Shown here one piece after another: positions 27,180 through 34,925 of a DNA stretch of 64,000 nucleotides. Within the stretch, counting starts at the first letter, position 1. Every line of letters starts with the position of its first letter. The notes below the pieces were generated by a model. It made no database searches and was not told the origin of the DNA. It was given only the letters and a program-made list of their open reading frames with translations. This DNA comes from Denitratimonas sp037478135. GTDB lineage: Bacteria; Pseudomonadota; Gammaproteobacteria; Xanthomonadales; Xanthomonadaceae. Both the position numbers and the translations under genes were made by a program. The stretch is taken from assembly GCF_037478135.1 (NCBI RefSeq), contig NZ_JBBHDV010000006.1:193447-257446 (forward strand), written 5' to 3'.

Positions 27180-28307
27180 TTACTGGTTGCGTGGCGTGAA
27201 CTGGTCGACGCCCTTGTCACCGGACACCACCAGACTGCGGTTCGGGCGCACGATGACGCCGGCCAGCACCGGTGTTTCCTGGTTGGCATTGGTATGGATC
27301 TGCACCTTCGGCGGCGCATCGCTGGCGCTGCGCGTGACCACGATGCCGTTGGCGCCGACCAGCGCGAATCCACCATCGCCCCAGCCGGCGCCGCCCATCA
27401 GGCTCAGATCGGTATCGGCATCGATCTGGTCCCAGCTGTCGCCCAGATCGCGGCTTTCATAGATATTGCCGCGCATGCCGAAGGTGACGACGTGGTCACC
27501 TTCGTAACCGATCACGCCGAACATCGAACCGCCGTAAGGCAGTTGCAGGCGCTCCCAGCTGCTGCCGCCGTCGCGCGAGCGGTAGGCCGCGCCACGCTCG
27601 CCGACGATCACCAGTGCTCCGGAGCCGGTGCGGGTGATGGCATTGAAATGTGGTTCGGATTCTTCATCCAGCATCAGGTCTTCGTCCGACAGGGTCCAGC
27701 TGTCGTCGTCACCGATGTCCTCGTCATCGAAGGCGGATTCGCCGGCATCATCTTCCGCCAGCACGCCCTCGGTCGACACGAACCGCCAGTTGGCTCCGCC
27801 ATCGTCGGTGCGCAGCAGCAGCGCATAGGCGCCTATCGCGAAACCGCGCTGCGCATCGAGCATCAGCACGTCCAGCAGCGGCACGCCCTGGTGCGGGTCG
27901 AACACCGCATCCGGGCTGGTGTCCAGCACATCGCTGCGTTGCAGGGTCCAGCTCAGGCCGCCATCACGGCTGGCGATGATGGTGCCGTCGTGACCGACCG
28001 CCCAGACGGAATCGCCGACCGCATCGACCGCAGTCAATGTGGCGCGGGTGGGCACCTGCTCCACCTGGCGCCAGTCGCTGCGGCTTTCCGATACCAGCAC
28101 ATGGCCGCGCTCGCCCACGGCGACCGCGCGCGAGGCCGCTTCGGTCAGGCCCAGAATCAGGCTCTGCCGGGGCACCAGCGGCAGCACTTCGCTGTACTGC
28201 ACCGATGCATCCGGCGCCGGTGCCTGCTGCGCCAGCGCCGGCAACGCGGTGGCGGCGGCCAGGAAAAACACGGCGGCCTTGCGACGCACAATCGCATTGG
28301 AATGCAT
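27180..28307 (-). CDS. YCF48/BNR-type beta-propeller protein, exported
   Basis: 375 residues. A signal peptide ends ALPALAQ, and then repeated propeller blades carry the Asp-box-like S-x-D-G-G-x-x-W motif (ASRDGGLSWTLQ, RTDDGGANWRFV, RSRDGGSSWERL, ESRDLGDSWDQI). These are typical of the photosystem-assembly factor YCF48 and its non-photosynthetic relatives. A strongly acidic insert at about residues 184-218 interrupts the blades. Relatives usually stand beside an RND exporter and DUF1329/DUF1302 genes, as here, which suggests an accessory periplasmic scaffold. ATG 28307 follows AGGGGAGG; an in-frame upstream start has no such site. Confidence 0.87.
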   Translation of the reverse strand: MHSNAIVRRKAAVFFLAAATALPALAQQAPAPDASVQYSEVLPLVPRQSLILGLTEAASRAVAVGERGHVLVSESRSDWRQVEQVPTRATLTAVDAVGDSVWAVGHDGTIIASRDGGLSWTLQRSDVLDTSPDAVFDPHQGVPLLDVLMLDAQRGFAIGAYALLLRTDDGGANWRFVSTEGVLAEDDAGESAFDDEDIGDDDSWTLSDEDLMLDEESEPHFNAITRTGSGALVIVGERGAAYRSRDGGSSWERLQLPYGGSMFGVIGYEGDHVVTFGMRGNIYESRDLGDSWDQIDADTDLSLMGGAGWGDGGFALVGANGIVVTRSASDAPPKVQIHTNANQETPVLAGVIVRPNRSLVVSGDKGVDQFTPRNQ

Positions 28308-28427
28308 GGATCGTCCTCCCCTTGGATATCGCCGCACCACAGTATCGGTGCGTTTCATCGCATGTTGCCGCGCCTTGCATGGATCGGGCAAGCATCACGC
28401 GGCGACGATTTCATGTTGCTGGAAAGA

Positions 28428-28460
28428 CCGTCAGCCGCGCCTTGCGGTCGCGGCTGACGG
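28428..28460. terminator. 12-bp hairpin inside the lipid-transport operon
   Basis: CCGTCAGCCGCG (28428-28439) pairs perfectly with CGCGGCTGACGG (28449-28460). It lies in the only large gap (174 bp) of the operon, between DUF1329 and the YCF48 gene, and has no T-run. It may be a partial terminator or an mRNA-processing/stabilising structure lowering expression of the two distal genes. Confidence 0.45.
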
Positions 28461-28481
28461 GAAATCACCTGCCTGCCAGGA

Positions 28482-29843
28482 TCAACGTACGCCGCGGGTA
28501 CGCAGGGCCTGCGGGGTGTAGTTTTCCAGCGAGGACTGGTACGAGTAGTCCGGCGGCGTGTCCTGGTTGTCCACGCCCGTGGCCAGATAGCGGCCGGACT
28601 GGAGATCGTGGTGGTTCTCCATCGTGGTCCAGAACACCGGCACCTCGTAGTAGTTGATCGACGGCGCCTCGGAATAACGCCAGACCTCGCCCTGGGCGTT
28701 GTAGTGGTCCATGATCAGGATCTGCCAGCTGTCCTCGTCGACATAGAAGGTGCGGCGCGGATTGATATGACGCTTGCCCGGCTTGAGCGTGGCCTCGACC
28801 ACCCAGACGCGGTGCAGCTCATAGCGCAGATAGTCCGGATCGATATGGCCGGGCTTGATCATGTCCGACACACGCGACTTGTCGCTGTGCGCCTTGTAGG
28901 AGTTGTACGGCACGTACATTTCCTGCTTGCCCACCAGCTTGAAGTCGTAGCGGTCGTGCGAGCCGTTGAACATGTCGGTCATGTCCGAAGTGCGCAGGCC
29001 ATCGGCCGCGGTGCCTGGGTTGTCATAGGCCACGTTCGGCGCCAGTCGCACGCGACGCTGGCCGGGGTTGTAGACCCACGCCTTGCGCGGCTGCACCGAC
29101 TGGTTGAGGCTTTCGTGCACCAGCAGCACCTGGCCGGCCAGACGCGCCGGCGCTTCCACCGACTGGTAGAAGTACAGCAGGATGTTGTTGATGTCGTCGA
29201 TGGTGTTGCCGGGCTTGTAGTACAGGCCCATGAACTCCTCGCGGATCTTCACCAGGTTGTACTGGCCGTTGGCGGTCACCGGTGCAAGATTGGTCCAGCG
29301 CGCCGCGCTGACGCCCTTGTACTTCATCTTGTGGTTCCAGATGACCTCGGCACCGTTCTGCGGAATCGGGAACGGGATGCCCTCGGCGGCATCGAGCACA
29401 CCGTCCTGGTCATCGGTCAGGCGCGCCGTGGTGGCGTTCTTGATCGTGTATTCGTAGGTGCGCTGCGGGAACGAAGCCGAGCGGCGGGTCGGGTAGATGT
29501 CCATCCGGAAGGTCGGATAACGCGCGAACATCGCCTTCTGGCCTTCGGTCAGCTTGTCGGCGTGCTCGCGGTAGTTGTCCGGCGTGATGGCGAACTTGAC
29601 CGCATCGGATGCGAACGGATCCGGATGGAACATGCCCTGGCTGTAGCCGGACGGCGGCGTGGTGATGCCGCCTTCCCAGGCCGGGATCGTACCTTCGGCG
29701 TTGCCGGCGGCGGTGGCGCCCACCGCGGTCAGCTCCTTGCCGAGCCGGGCGGCCTGTTCGGCGCTGACGGCTGCCATCGCCGGGCCGGCCCCCAGGGCCA
29801 GTCCGATCAGTACAGCCAAGGTCGTTTGGTTGCGGGAAATCAT
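28482..29843 (-). CDS. DUF1329 family exported protein
   Basis: 453 residues with a signal peptide (LAVLIGLALGAGPAMA). The mature protein opens with the family signature TAAGNAEGTIPAWEGGITTP and continues with YPTFRMDIYPTRRSASFP, PGQRRVRLAPNVAYDNPG and YVDEDSWQILIMDHYNAQG. DUF1329 proteins are periplasmic or outer-membrane associated and in some annotations are likened to LolA-type lipid carriers; that link is from memory and unproven here. ATG 29843 has AAGGAG 9 nt upstream. It is 19 bp after the DUF1302 gene in the same operon. Confidence 0.9.
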   Translation of the reverse strand: MISRNQTTLAVLIGLALGAGPAMAAVSAEQAARLGKELTAVGATAAGNAEGTIPAWEGGITTPPSGYSQGMFHPDPFASDAVKFAITPDNYREHADKLTEGQKAMFARYPTFRMDIYPTRRSASFPQRTYEYTIKNATTARLTDDQDGVLDAAEGIPFPIPQNGAEVIWNHKMKYKGVSAARWTNLAPVTANGQYNLVKIREEFMGLYYKPGNTIDDINNILLYFYQSVEAPARLAGQVLLVHESLNQSVQPRKAWVYNPGQRRVRLAPNVAYDNPGTAADGLRTSDMTDMFNGSHDRYDFKLVGKQEMYVPYNSYKAHSDKSRVSDMIKPGHIDPDYLRYELHRVWVVEATLKPGKRHINPRRTFYVDEDSWQILIMDHYNAQGEVWRYSEAPSINYYEVPVFWTTMENHHDLQSGRYLATGVDNQDTPPDYSYQSSLENYTPQALRTRGVR

Positions 29844-29862
29844 GTAGTGCTCCTTGACTGCG

Positions 29863-31788
29863 TCAGAACGAGTACTTGGCCACGAGCGAGTAGAAATCGC
29901 GGTCGTGGATCTGGTTGAAAGGCTTGCCACCGGTGAAGATCGTGTAGCTCAGGTCCAGCGACCAGCGGTTCATGTAGTTGGCTTCCACACCCAAGGTACC
30001 GGACTTGCGGCCCTCCAGGAAATTGCCGCCGGGTCCGGGGGTGGTGCCGTTCACGTCATGGTTGAACGCGATGCGCGGAGCCAGATTGATCGAGCCGCCG
30101 AGCGCGCCGGCGTATTCGGCACGTGCCGCGACGCGGTAGCCCCAGCTGAACGAAGTGGCGAAACCACCGGCCTGGGTCGACGGATTGCGCAGGTAGCCCG
30201 AATCGATCGCGTAGCCGCCACCGGTGTCGGTGCCTTCACCCTCATAGCGCAGCACCGAGGGATCGGGCAGGTCCCAGACCTTGGTGGCGCCGATTTCGCC
30301 CACCAGCGCGATCTGGTCGGCACCCAGGAAATTGCCAGGGCCGATCATCTTGGTGAAGGTGGACTGGATCTGGCTGACTTCGTGGCGGTCCCAACCCTGC
30401 ACGTATTCACCCGGGCCGTAGTTGCCCAGCTGACTGGAGAAATGCAGCGCCGGCTGCGGCAGCACCGCATTGAGCGGCGACAGGCCGGCGAACAGCAGTT
30501 CCACGTCGTCGATCTGAAGCGGCATGTTGTCGCGGTAGCTGATCTCGCCCTGGAAGGCGATGCCGCCCGGCAGCGAGGTGTTCCAGGACAGGCCGATCAG
30601 GTCGATGTCTTCCGGATATTCCAGGAAGTAGCTGCCGGAACTGGGCGAGGTATTGGTGACCGCGATGCCGGAGATCACCGGAATGCGGCTGTGGTACTTC
30701 AGGTAGTACAGGCCGAATTCCACACCGTTCCAGAAGTCGGCGTAGTAGCGCAGCGCCAGGCCGTACTGGCCGCTGTCCTTGGCGTTGTTGTTGGGGCTGC
30801 GCGGGAACGCGGCCGAACAGCCGGCACCCACCAGCGCTGGCGGCAGGCCGGTATCGCTGGCGGCATAACCGGCCGGGCCGGCGTAGCACACGTCATAGAA
30901 CAGATCGGGATTGTTGACCGGCTGCGGCACCGTGCCGAAGTTCAGCATCACGTAGTTGCCGCCGGGCGCGGCGAAATCGTTGGCCGAGAAGTACGTGCCG
31001 GAGGCGTCGATTTCCACTTCCTCGAACTCGAACAGGTACAGCGCTTCCAGCGACAGGTTTTCGGTCAGCGAGAACGAGGCCCAGAGCGAATCCACCGGCA
31101 GGAAGGCTTCCTTCAGCTCGGCACCGGCCACGCGCAGCGCGGACAGGTCGAACGGGTTGATGACGTTGATGCCGTTCTGGATGAAGGTGCTCTCGCCCCA
31201 GCTCACCACCTGGCGGCCCAGACGCACGGCGCCGGTACCGGACTCGCCGTAGCTGAAGTTGTGGAACACGAACGAATCCAGCAGACGGAAACGCTTGCCG
31301 ATCAGGTCCTTGGCATCGCTGCTCAGATCGTTGCGGTCGGCGTTCTCGAAGTCGTAGAAATAGGTGGCACGCGCGAACGCACCGGAGTTGCGCCAGTTCA
31401 GCGACAGCTCCGAGGTGATCTTGAAGGCGTTGGAGATCACGTCGCCCTTGTCGTACTTGACGTTGCCATCGTCACGGTTGCCGGAGAAACGGCCGGGCGC
31501 GGCCAGTTGCAGTTGCTGCGCCTCCATATAGCGGCCTTCGGCGGTGAGCGCGCTGATCTGCGCCACGATCGCCGGGTTCAGATAGGCCTTGGCCAGCAGA
31601 TCGTCGGCCGGATCCTGCGCACGCCAGGAGGCGCCGAAGGAAACCGTGGTGTCGAGCGAGCCGTACAATTCTCCGCGCGAGAAATCGAACGCCAGTACAG
31701 GGCTGGACACCGTCGCCGCGATCACGCCAGCCACGGCCAGCGCCAACGGGGCGCGCGCGGCGCGGAAGGTTTTCATGTTCGCAATCAT
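29863..31788 (-). CDS. DUF1302 family outer-membrane beta-barrel protein
   Basis: 641 residues: signal peptide (LALAVAGVIAATVSSPVLA), then alternating beta strands through to a C-terminal Phe (SLVAKYSF), the outer-membrane assembly signal. Family blocks include GELYGSLDTTVSFGASWR, RLGRQVVSWGESTFIQNGIN and DRDFYSLVAKYSF. DUF1302 barrels are nearly always beside DUF1329 genes and are suspected of carrying lipids or hydrophobic compounds across the outer membrane. ATG 31788 follows AGGAG. It is 16 bp downstream of the lipase gene. Confidence 0.9.
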   Translation of the reverse strand: MIANMKTFRAARAPLALAVAGVIAATVSSPVLAFDFSRGELYGSLDTTVSFGASWRAQDPADDLLAKAYLNPAIVAQISALTAEGRYMEAQQLQLAAPGRFSGNRDDGNVKYDKGDVISNAFKITSELSLNWRNSGAFARATYFYDFENADRNDLSSDAKDLIGKRFRLLDSFVFHNFSYGESGTGAVRLGRQVVSWGESTFIQNGINVINPFDLSALRVAGAELKEAFLPVDSLWASFSLTENLSLEALYLFEFEEVEIDASGTYFSANDFAAPGGNYVMLNFGTVPQPVNNPDLFYDVCYAGPAGYAASDTGLPPALVGAGCSAAFPRSPNNNAKDSGQYGLALRYYADFWNGVEFGLYYLKYHSRIPVISGIAVTNTSPSSGSYFLEYPEDIDLIGLSWNTSLPGGIAFQGEISYRDNMPLQIDDVELLFAGLSPLNAVLPQPALHFSSQLGNYGPGEYVQGWDRHEVSQIQSTFTKMIGPGNFLGADQIALVGEIGATKVWDLPDPSVLRYEGEGTDTGGGYAIDSGYLRNPSTQAGGFATSFSWGYRVAARAEYAGALGGSINLAPRIAFNHDVNGTTPGPGGNFLEGRKSGTLGVEANYMNRWSLDLSYTIFTGGKPFNQIHDRDFYSLVAKYSF

Positions 31789-31804
31789 CGTTAGTGCTCC
31801 TGGC

Positions 31805-33940
31805 TTACTCGGCGCGAATGACGGAGGTGTCGTTGACCTGCACCACGGTGCCGGTGGTCAGCAGCAGGCTGGCCATCTGACCCTGCATTTCGGCGGTGAC
31901 AGCCGGCGCCGTCGGGTTGATCAGCGAGGCATGTTCACCGGCGGTGAAGCGGGTCACGCCACGGATGCCGTTGGCCGACTGCGTGGTCCCGGTGATCGGC
32001 GCCAGGCCCATCGCACGGATCAGCGGTTCGGTACCGGACAGCGGCGCACCGGCCACGGCATTGGGCACCACCTGATCAGACGGGCTGTCACCGCCGCCCA
32101 CCACTTCGTGCAGCAGGATCGCGTTCTGCGCGGTGATGAATCCGTAGTTGACCGGATCGATCGAATCGATCACCTGCTGGGTTGCGCCCATGAAGCTGTC
32201 ATAGGTCGGCGTACCGGCCTGGACCCCGGACGCGGCCAGACCGGCGCGGATGCGCGGACCAAACGTGGGCGAGCCATCCAGCAGGCGCGCGATGCCGCCA
32301 CCGGGTGCCGACAGCAGGCCGACATTGACGGTCGGCTCCAGCGCCAGGAACGGGGTACCGGCCATCGCACCCAGCGACAGGCCGACAAACTGGATGCGCG
32401 AGGAATCGAAATCACCCACGCCGTTGCCATCGATATCCAGCGACGGGATCGTGGCGCTCAACACGAACAGATCGGCCACTGCCTGGCGCAGATTGTCGCG
32501 CGAGGTCAGCAGCGAACTGAGGTTGATGAAGTGCGCACCGGAGCTGTCCGGTACACCATCCGGGCCGGGCGCGCCGGTTTCATTGTTGGTGTAGTCGACA
32601 TTGAAGGTGCGCTCGGACGCGATCGCGCCCAACGGGGTATTGCCGATCGCCAGCGCGTTGTCCGGCGGCAGGCCATGCAGCGGCAGATCGATCGCGACCA
32701 CCGCGAAACCCTGCGCAGCCAGCGTCGCCGACACCGCCAGCGCATGGCTACGGTTGCCGGTGATGCCATGCTGGAAGATCACCACCGGCCAGCCGGTAGC
32801 AGGTTTGGTTTGGCCCGAAGCGGCATTCGGGATCGTCGCCAGCACCGGAATCGTCACGTCGCTGGTCTTCACCGGGAACGGATTGGCAAAGGTCAGGTTG
32901 GTCGAACGCGGGTCCAGTCCGGCGGCGTCGAACGGCGGCACGTAGGCACCCGGCGCGGCCTTCCAGAAACCGGTCAGCGGGCCGGTCGGGTTTTCCGCGC
33001 TGGGCGCGGTCAGGTAGTACGGAACGGTCAGCGTGCCGATGTGGATATCGGCAATCGGCGGCAGGCCGGCCACCGCGATGGTCTGGCCGCTGTTGACCAG
33101 GCGCGCGGCGCCGGGCTGGGTGACCGAGCGCACCGCCTGCATCACCGGGGTGATGCTCTGCGTGGTGAAGACCCAGCTGAGCACGACCGAATCACGGTCG
33201 ATGCCGGCGGCACCGGCCACGGCCAGATGCGAATTGGTCAGCTGGCGCAGCGGCTCCAGCGCACAGGCGGTGGCGGCCGGCAGCAGCGGCTCGGTGCTGG
33301 TGCCATTCACGCACAGTGGCGAAGGACGCTTGGACAGGTGGTAGGCCTGATCGGCGGTGGCGTCATTGCCGCGCGCATCGCGGATGCCGTCGGTCAGCAC
33401 CACCAGGTACGAGGTCAGCTGCTGCAGCGGGCGGGTCGGGATGATCGCCAGGGTCTTGCCACTGGCATCATTGGGCGCCAGCGCGGTGACGAATTCGGTG
33501 CCGCCGGCCAGTTCGCGGTTGATACTGGTCGTGCCCCCACCCGGGCCGGTCAGCGAGACTTCGAAGATGCGCACGCTCTGCCCCGGAACGATCGAGCTGG
33601 CATCCGGCGGCGCATTGAAGCTGGTCGACATCGGCCCGGTCGTGCTCCAGCCGTCCAGCGTGCTGATCGCCACGGTCGGATCGGCGTAGTTGTTCGGATC
33701 GGCGACCGGCGGGTTCAAGGTCAGATCGGTGGTGCCCGACAACAGCAGGTTGTTGGGCAACGGCACCACTGAATTGGTCGGATCGAACCGTGCTGTCAGC
33801 ACGCCGGTGACCGGCGATCCATCGTTGTTGTTCGACGGTGCCGTGGGTACGGCGCGGTCGCTGTTGCTGGAGCCGCCACAGGCTGCAAGCAGCAGCGTGG
33901 ACAGCGCCAAGGTGAGAGTGATCCTGGACTGCATGGTCAT
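31805..33940 (-). CDS. VolA-like (Pla-1/cef family) lipase lipoprotein
   Basis: 711 residues. A lipoprotein signal ends LLLAAC (Cys21), followed by a Gly/Ser/Asn-rich tether. The N-terminal half matches the virulence-factor lipase N-terminal domain (RFDPTNSVVPLPNNLLLSGT near the start). An alpha/beta-hydrolase domain follows, with the oxyanion-type HG turn (VVIFQHGITGNRSHAL), the nucleophile elbow GLSLG and a late catalytic-type His (TAGEHASLI). Vibrio VolA is a surface-exposed lysophospholipase that works with fatty-acid uptake. First gene of the operon, with a promoter 40 nt upstream. ATG 33940 chosen; ATG 33934 has slightly better spacing to AAGGA. Substrate is inferred. Confidence 0.87.
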   Translation of the reverse strand: MTMQSRITLTLALSTLLLAACGGSSNSDRAVPTAPSNNNDGSPVTGVLTARFDPTNSVVPLPNNLLLSGTTDLTLNPPVADPNNYADPTVAISTLDGWSTTGPMSTSFNAPPDASSIVPGQSVRIFEVSLTGPGGGTTSINRELAGGTEFVTALAPNDASGKTLAIIPTRPLQQLTSYLVVLTDGIRDARGNDATADQAYHLSKRPSPLCVNGTSTEPLLPAATACALEPLRQLTNSHLAVAGAAGIDRDSVVLSWVFTTQSITPVMQAVRSVTQPGAARLVNSGQTIAVAGLPPIADIHIGTLTVPYYLTAPSAENPTGPLTGFWKAAPGAYVPPFDAAGLDPRSTNLTFANPFPVKTSDVTIPVLATIPNAASGQTKPATGWPVVIFQHGITGNRSHALAVSATLAAQGFAVVAIDLPLHGLPPDNALAIGNTPLGAIASERTFNVDYTNNETGAPGPDGVPDSSGAHFINLSSLLTSRDNLRQAVADLFVLSATIPSLDIDGNGVGDFDSSRIQFVGLSLGAMAGTPFLALEPTVNVGLLSAPGGGIARLLDGSPTFGPRIRAGLAASGVQAGTPTYDSFMGATQQVIDSIDPVNYGFITAQNAILLHEVVGGGDSPSDQVVPNAVAGAPLSGTEPLIRAMGLAPITGTTQSANGIRGVTRFTAGEHASLINPTAPAVTAEMQGQMASLLLTTGTVVQVNDTSVIRAE

Positions 33941-33979
33941 GTATTCCTTCGGCAACCGGAGTGAGCGCAACGCTCGGCT

Positions 33980-34009
33980 ATCATAGGGAGCGCTTTTATC
34001 GCTTAGCAA
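33980..34009 (-). promoter_or_regulatory. Sigma70 promoter of the lipase-DUF1302-DUF1329-YCF48-RND operon
   Basis: On the minus strand TTGCTA (34009-34004), an 18-nt spacer and TATGAT (33985-33980) match consensus at 4 of 6 and 5 of 6 positions. The -35 lies in the last codons of the upstream epimerase-like gene. Transcription would begin about 33 nt before the lipase ATG. Confidence 0.6.
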
Positions 34010-34925
34010 TGCTGCGGCGTATGGTGGAAGCGTCCGTTCCGTGCTGCATCGCAGCAGTCATGTCGGTAACTGGCGGCTGGAAGTGCATCGCCTGCGGCTG
34101 GAACGGGCGTGGCGACCAGTCCAGGTCACGTTCCGCCTCGGCCCCGGAGAAAACCAGGTCCTGTCGCAGTCTTTCCAGCATTCCAGTGGTCAGGCCGGAC
34201 ATCACGCCAAGCCGCGACACCGCCAGCGCGGTGCTCCGGAACAACCAGGCCGGGAGCCGGAGCAGATAGCCGCGCGGTTCCAGACAGCCCACGGTGCGAT
34301 GCACCATTTCGGTATAGGAAACCTGCTCGCCTCCAGGCAGGTCGTAGCGCCGTCCCAGGCTTTGATCGGTGCCGGCCGCGCGCCACGCGCAGATCGCCAG
34401 ATCCTGCGCGTGCACCGGCTGGCGCAGGCCGTGTGCATCACGCGGCAACGGCAGCACCCGCCAGCGCCGCGCCAGTGCCGCGATCCGGCTCAGGTTCTGA
34501 TCCATGCCGCAGCCCCAGACCAGGGTCGGGCGCAGGATCGTCCAGCCGATGCCGCGCGCATCGCAGTGCGTGACCAGTGCTTCCTCGCTGCGGCGCAACT
34601 GCGCGGCCAGCGCCCGTTCGGCCCGGTCCGGCGAGTCCTGCTTGGTATCGGCGCTGGTGGAACTGAAGGCGATCACGCGCCCGGGCCGGTGCCGGGTCCG
34701 TGACAGCCAGGCCAGCAGGCCGTCCAGCGGCCCGACACTGAACACCACGTCCGGCGCCTGCGCCACATCACCGCTGCCATACAGGTCCATCCGGGTCCAG
34801 CCGACGCCGGGCATCGGCGCGCGGGCCTGGCGCGTGACCGCTTCGACCTCGACCTGCGCTTCGCACAGCAGCGGCAGCAGGAAATGCCCGATCTGGCCAC
34901 TGGCCCCGAATACCAGCACGCGCAT
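33996..34925 (-). CDS. NAD(P)-binding sugar-epimerase-like (SDR) protein
   Basis: 309 residues with an N-terminal Rossmann dinucleotide motif (VLVFGASGQIGHFLLPLL), a FSSTSA block and a proline-marked LRPTLVWG, as in extended/atypical SDR proteins. The usual YxxxK catalytic pair is not evident, so it may act as an NAD(P)-binding or reductase-like protein rather than a classical epimerase. The start codon shares its A with the glnE stop (TGATG), implying coupled translation. The 3' end holds the -35 of the next operon. Confidence 0.75.
   Translation of the reverse strand: MRVLVFGASGQIGHFLLPLLCEAQVEVEAVTRQARAPMPGVGWTRMDLYGSGDVAQAPDVVFSVGPLDGLLAWLSRTRHRPGRVIAFSSTSADTKQDSPDRAERALAAQLRRSEEALVTHCDARGIGWTILRPTLVWGCGMDQNLSRIAALARRWRVLPLPRDAHGLRQPVHAQDLAICAWRAAGTDQSLGRRYDLPGGEQVSYTEMVHRTVGCLEPRGYLLRLPAWLFRSTALAVSRLGVMSGLTTGMLERLRQDLVFSGAEAERDLDWSPRPFQPQAMHFQPPVTDMTAAMQHGTDASTIRRSIAKR

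Noticed and set aside
24639..28457. Very long plus-strand open frame (about 1,270 codons) antisense to the RND and YCF48 genes
   Set aside because: His/Arg/Gln-rich shadow of real minus-strand genes; the minus strand shows full families with signal peptides and ribosome sites.
29854..33772. Long plus-strand frames antisense to DUF1302 and the lipase
   Set aside because: Shadow frames from high-GC codon bias; no family features.
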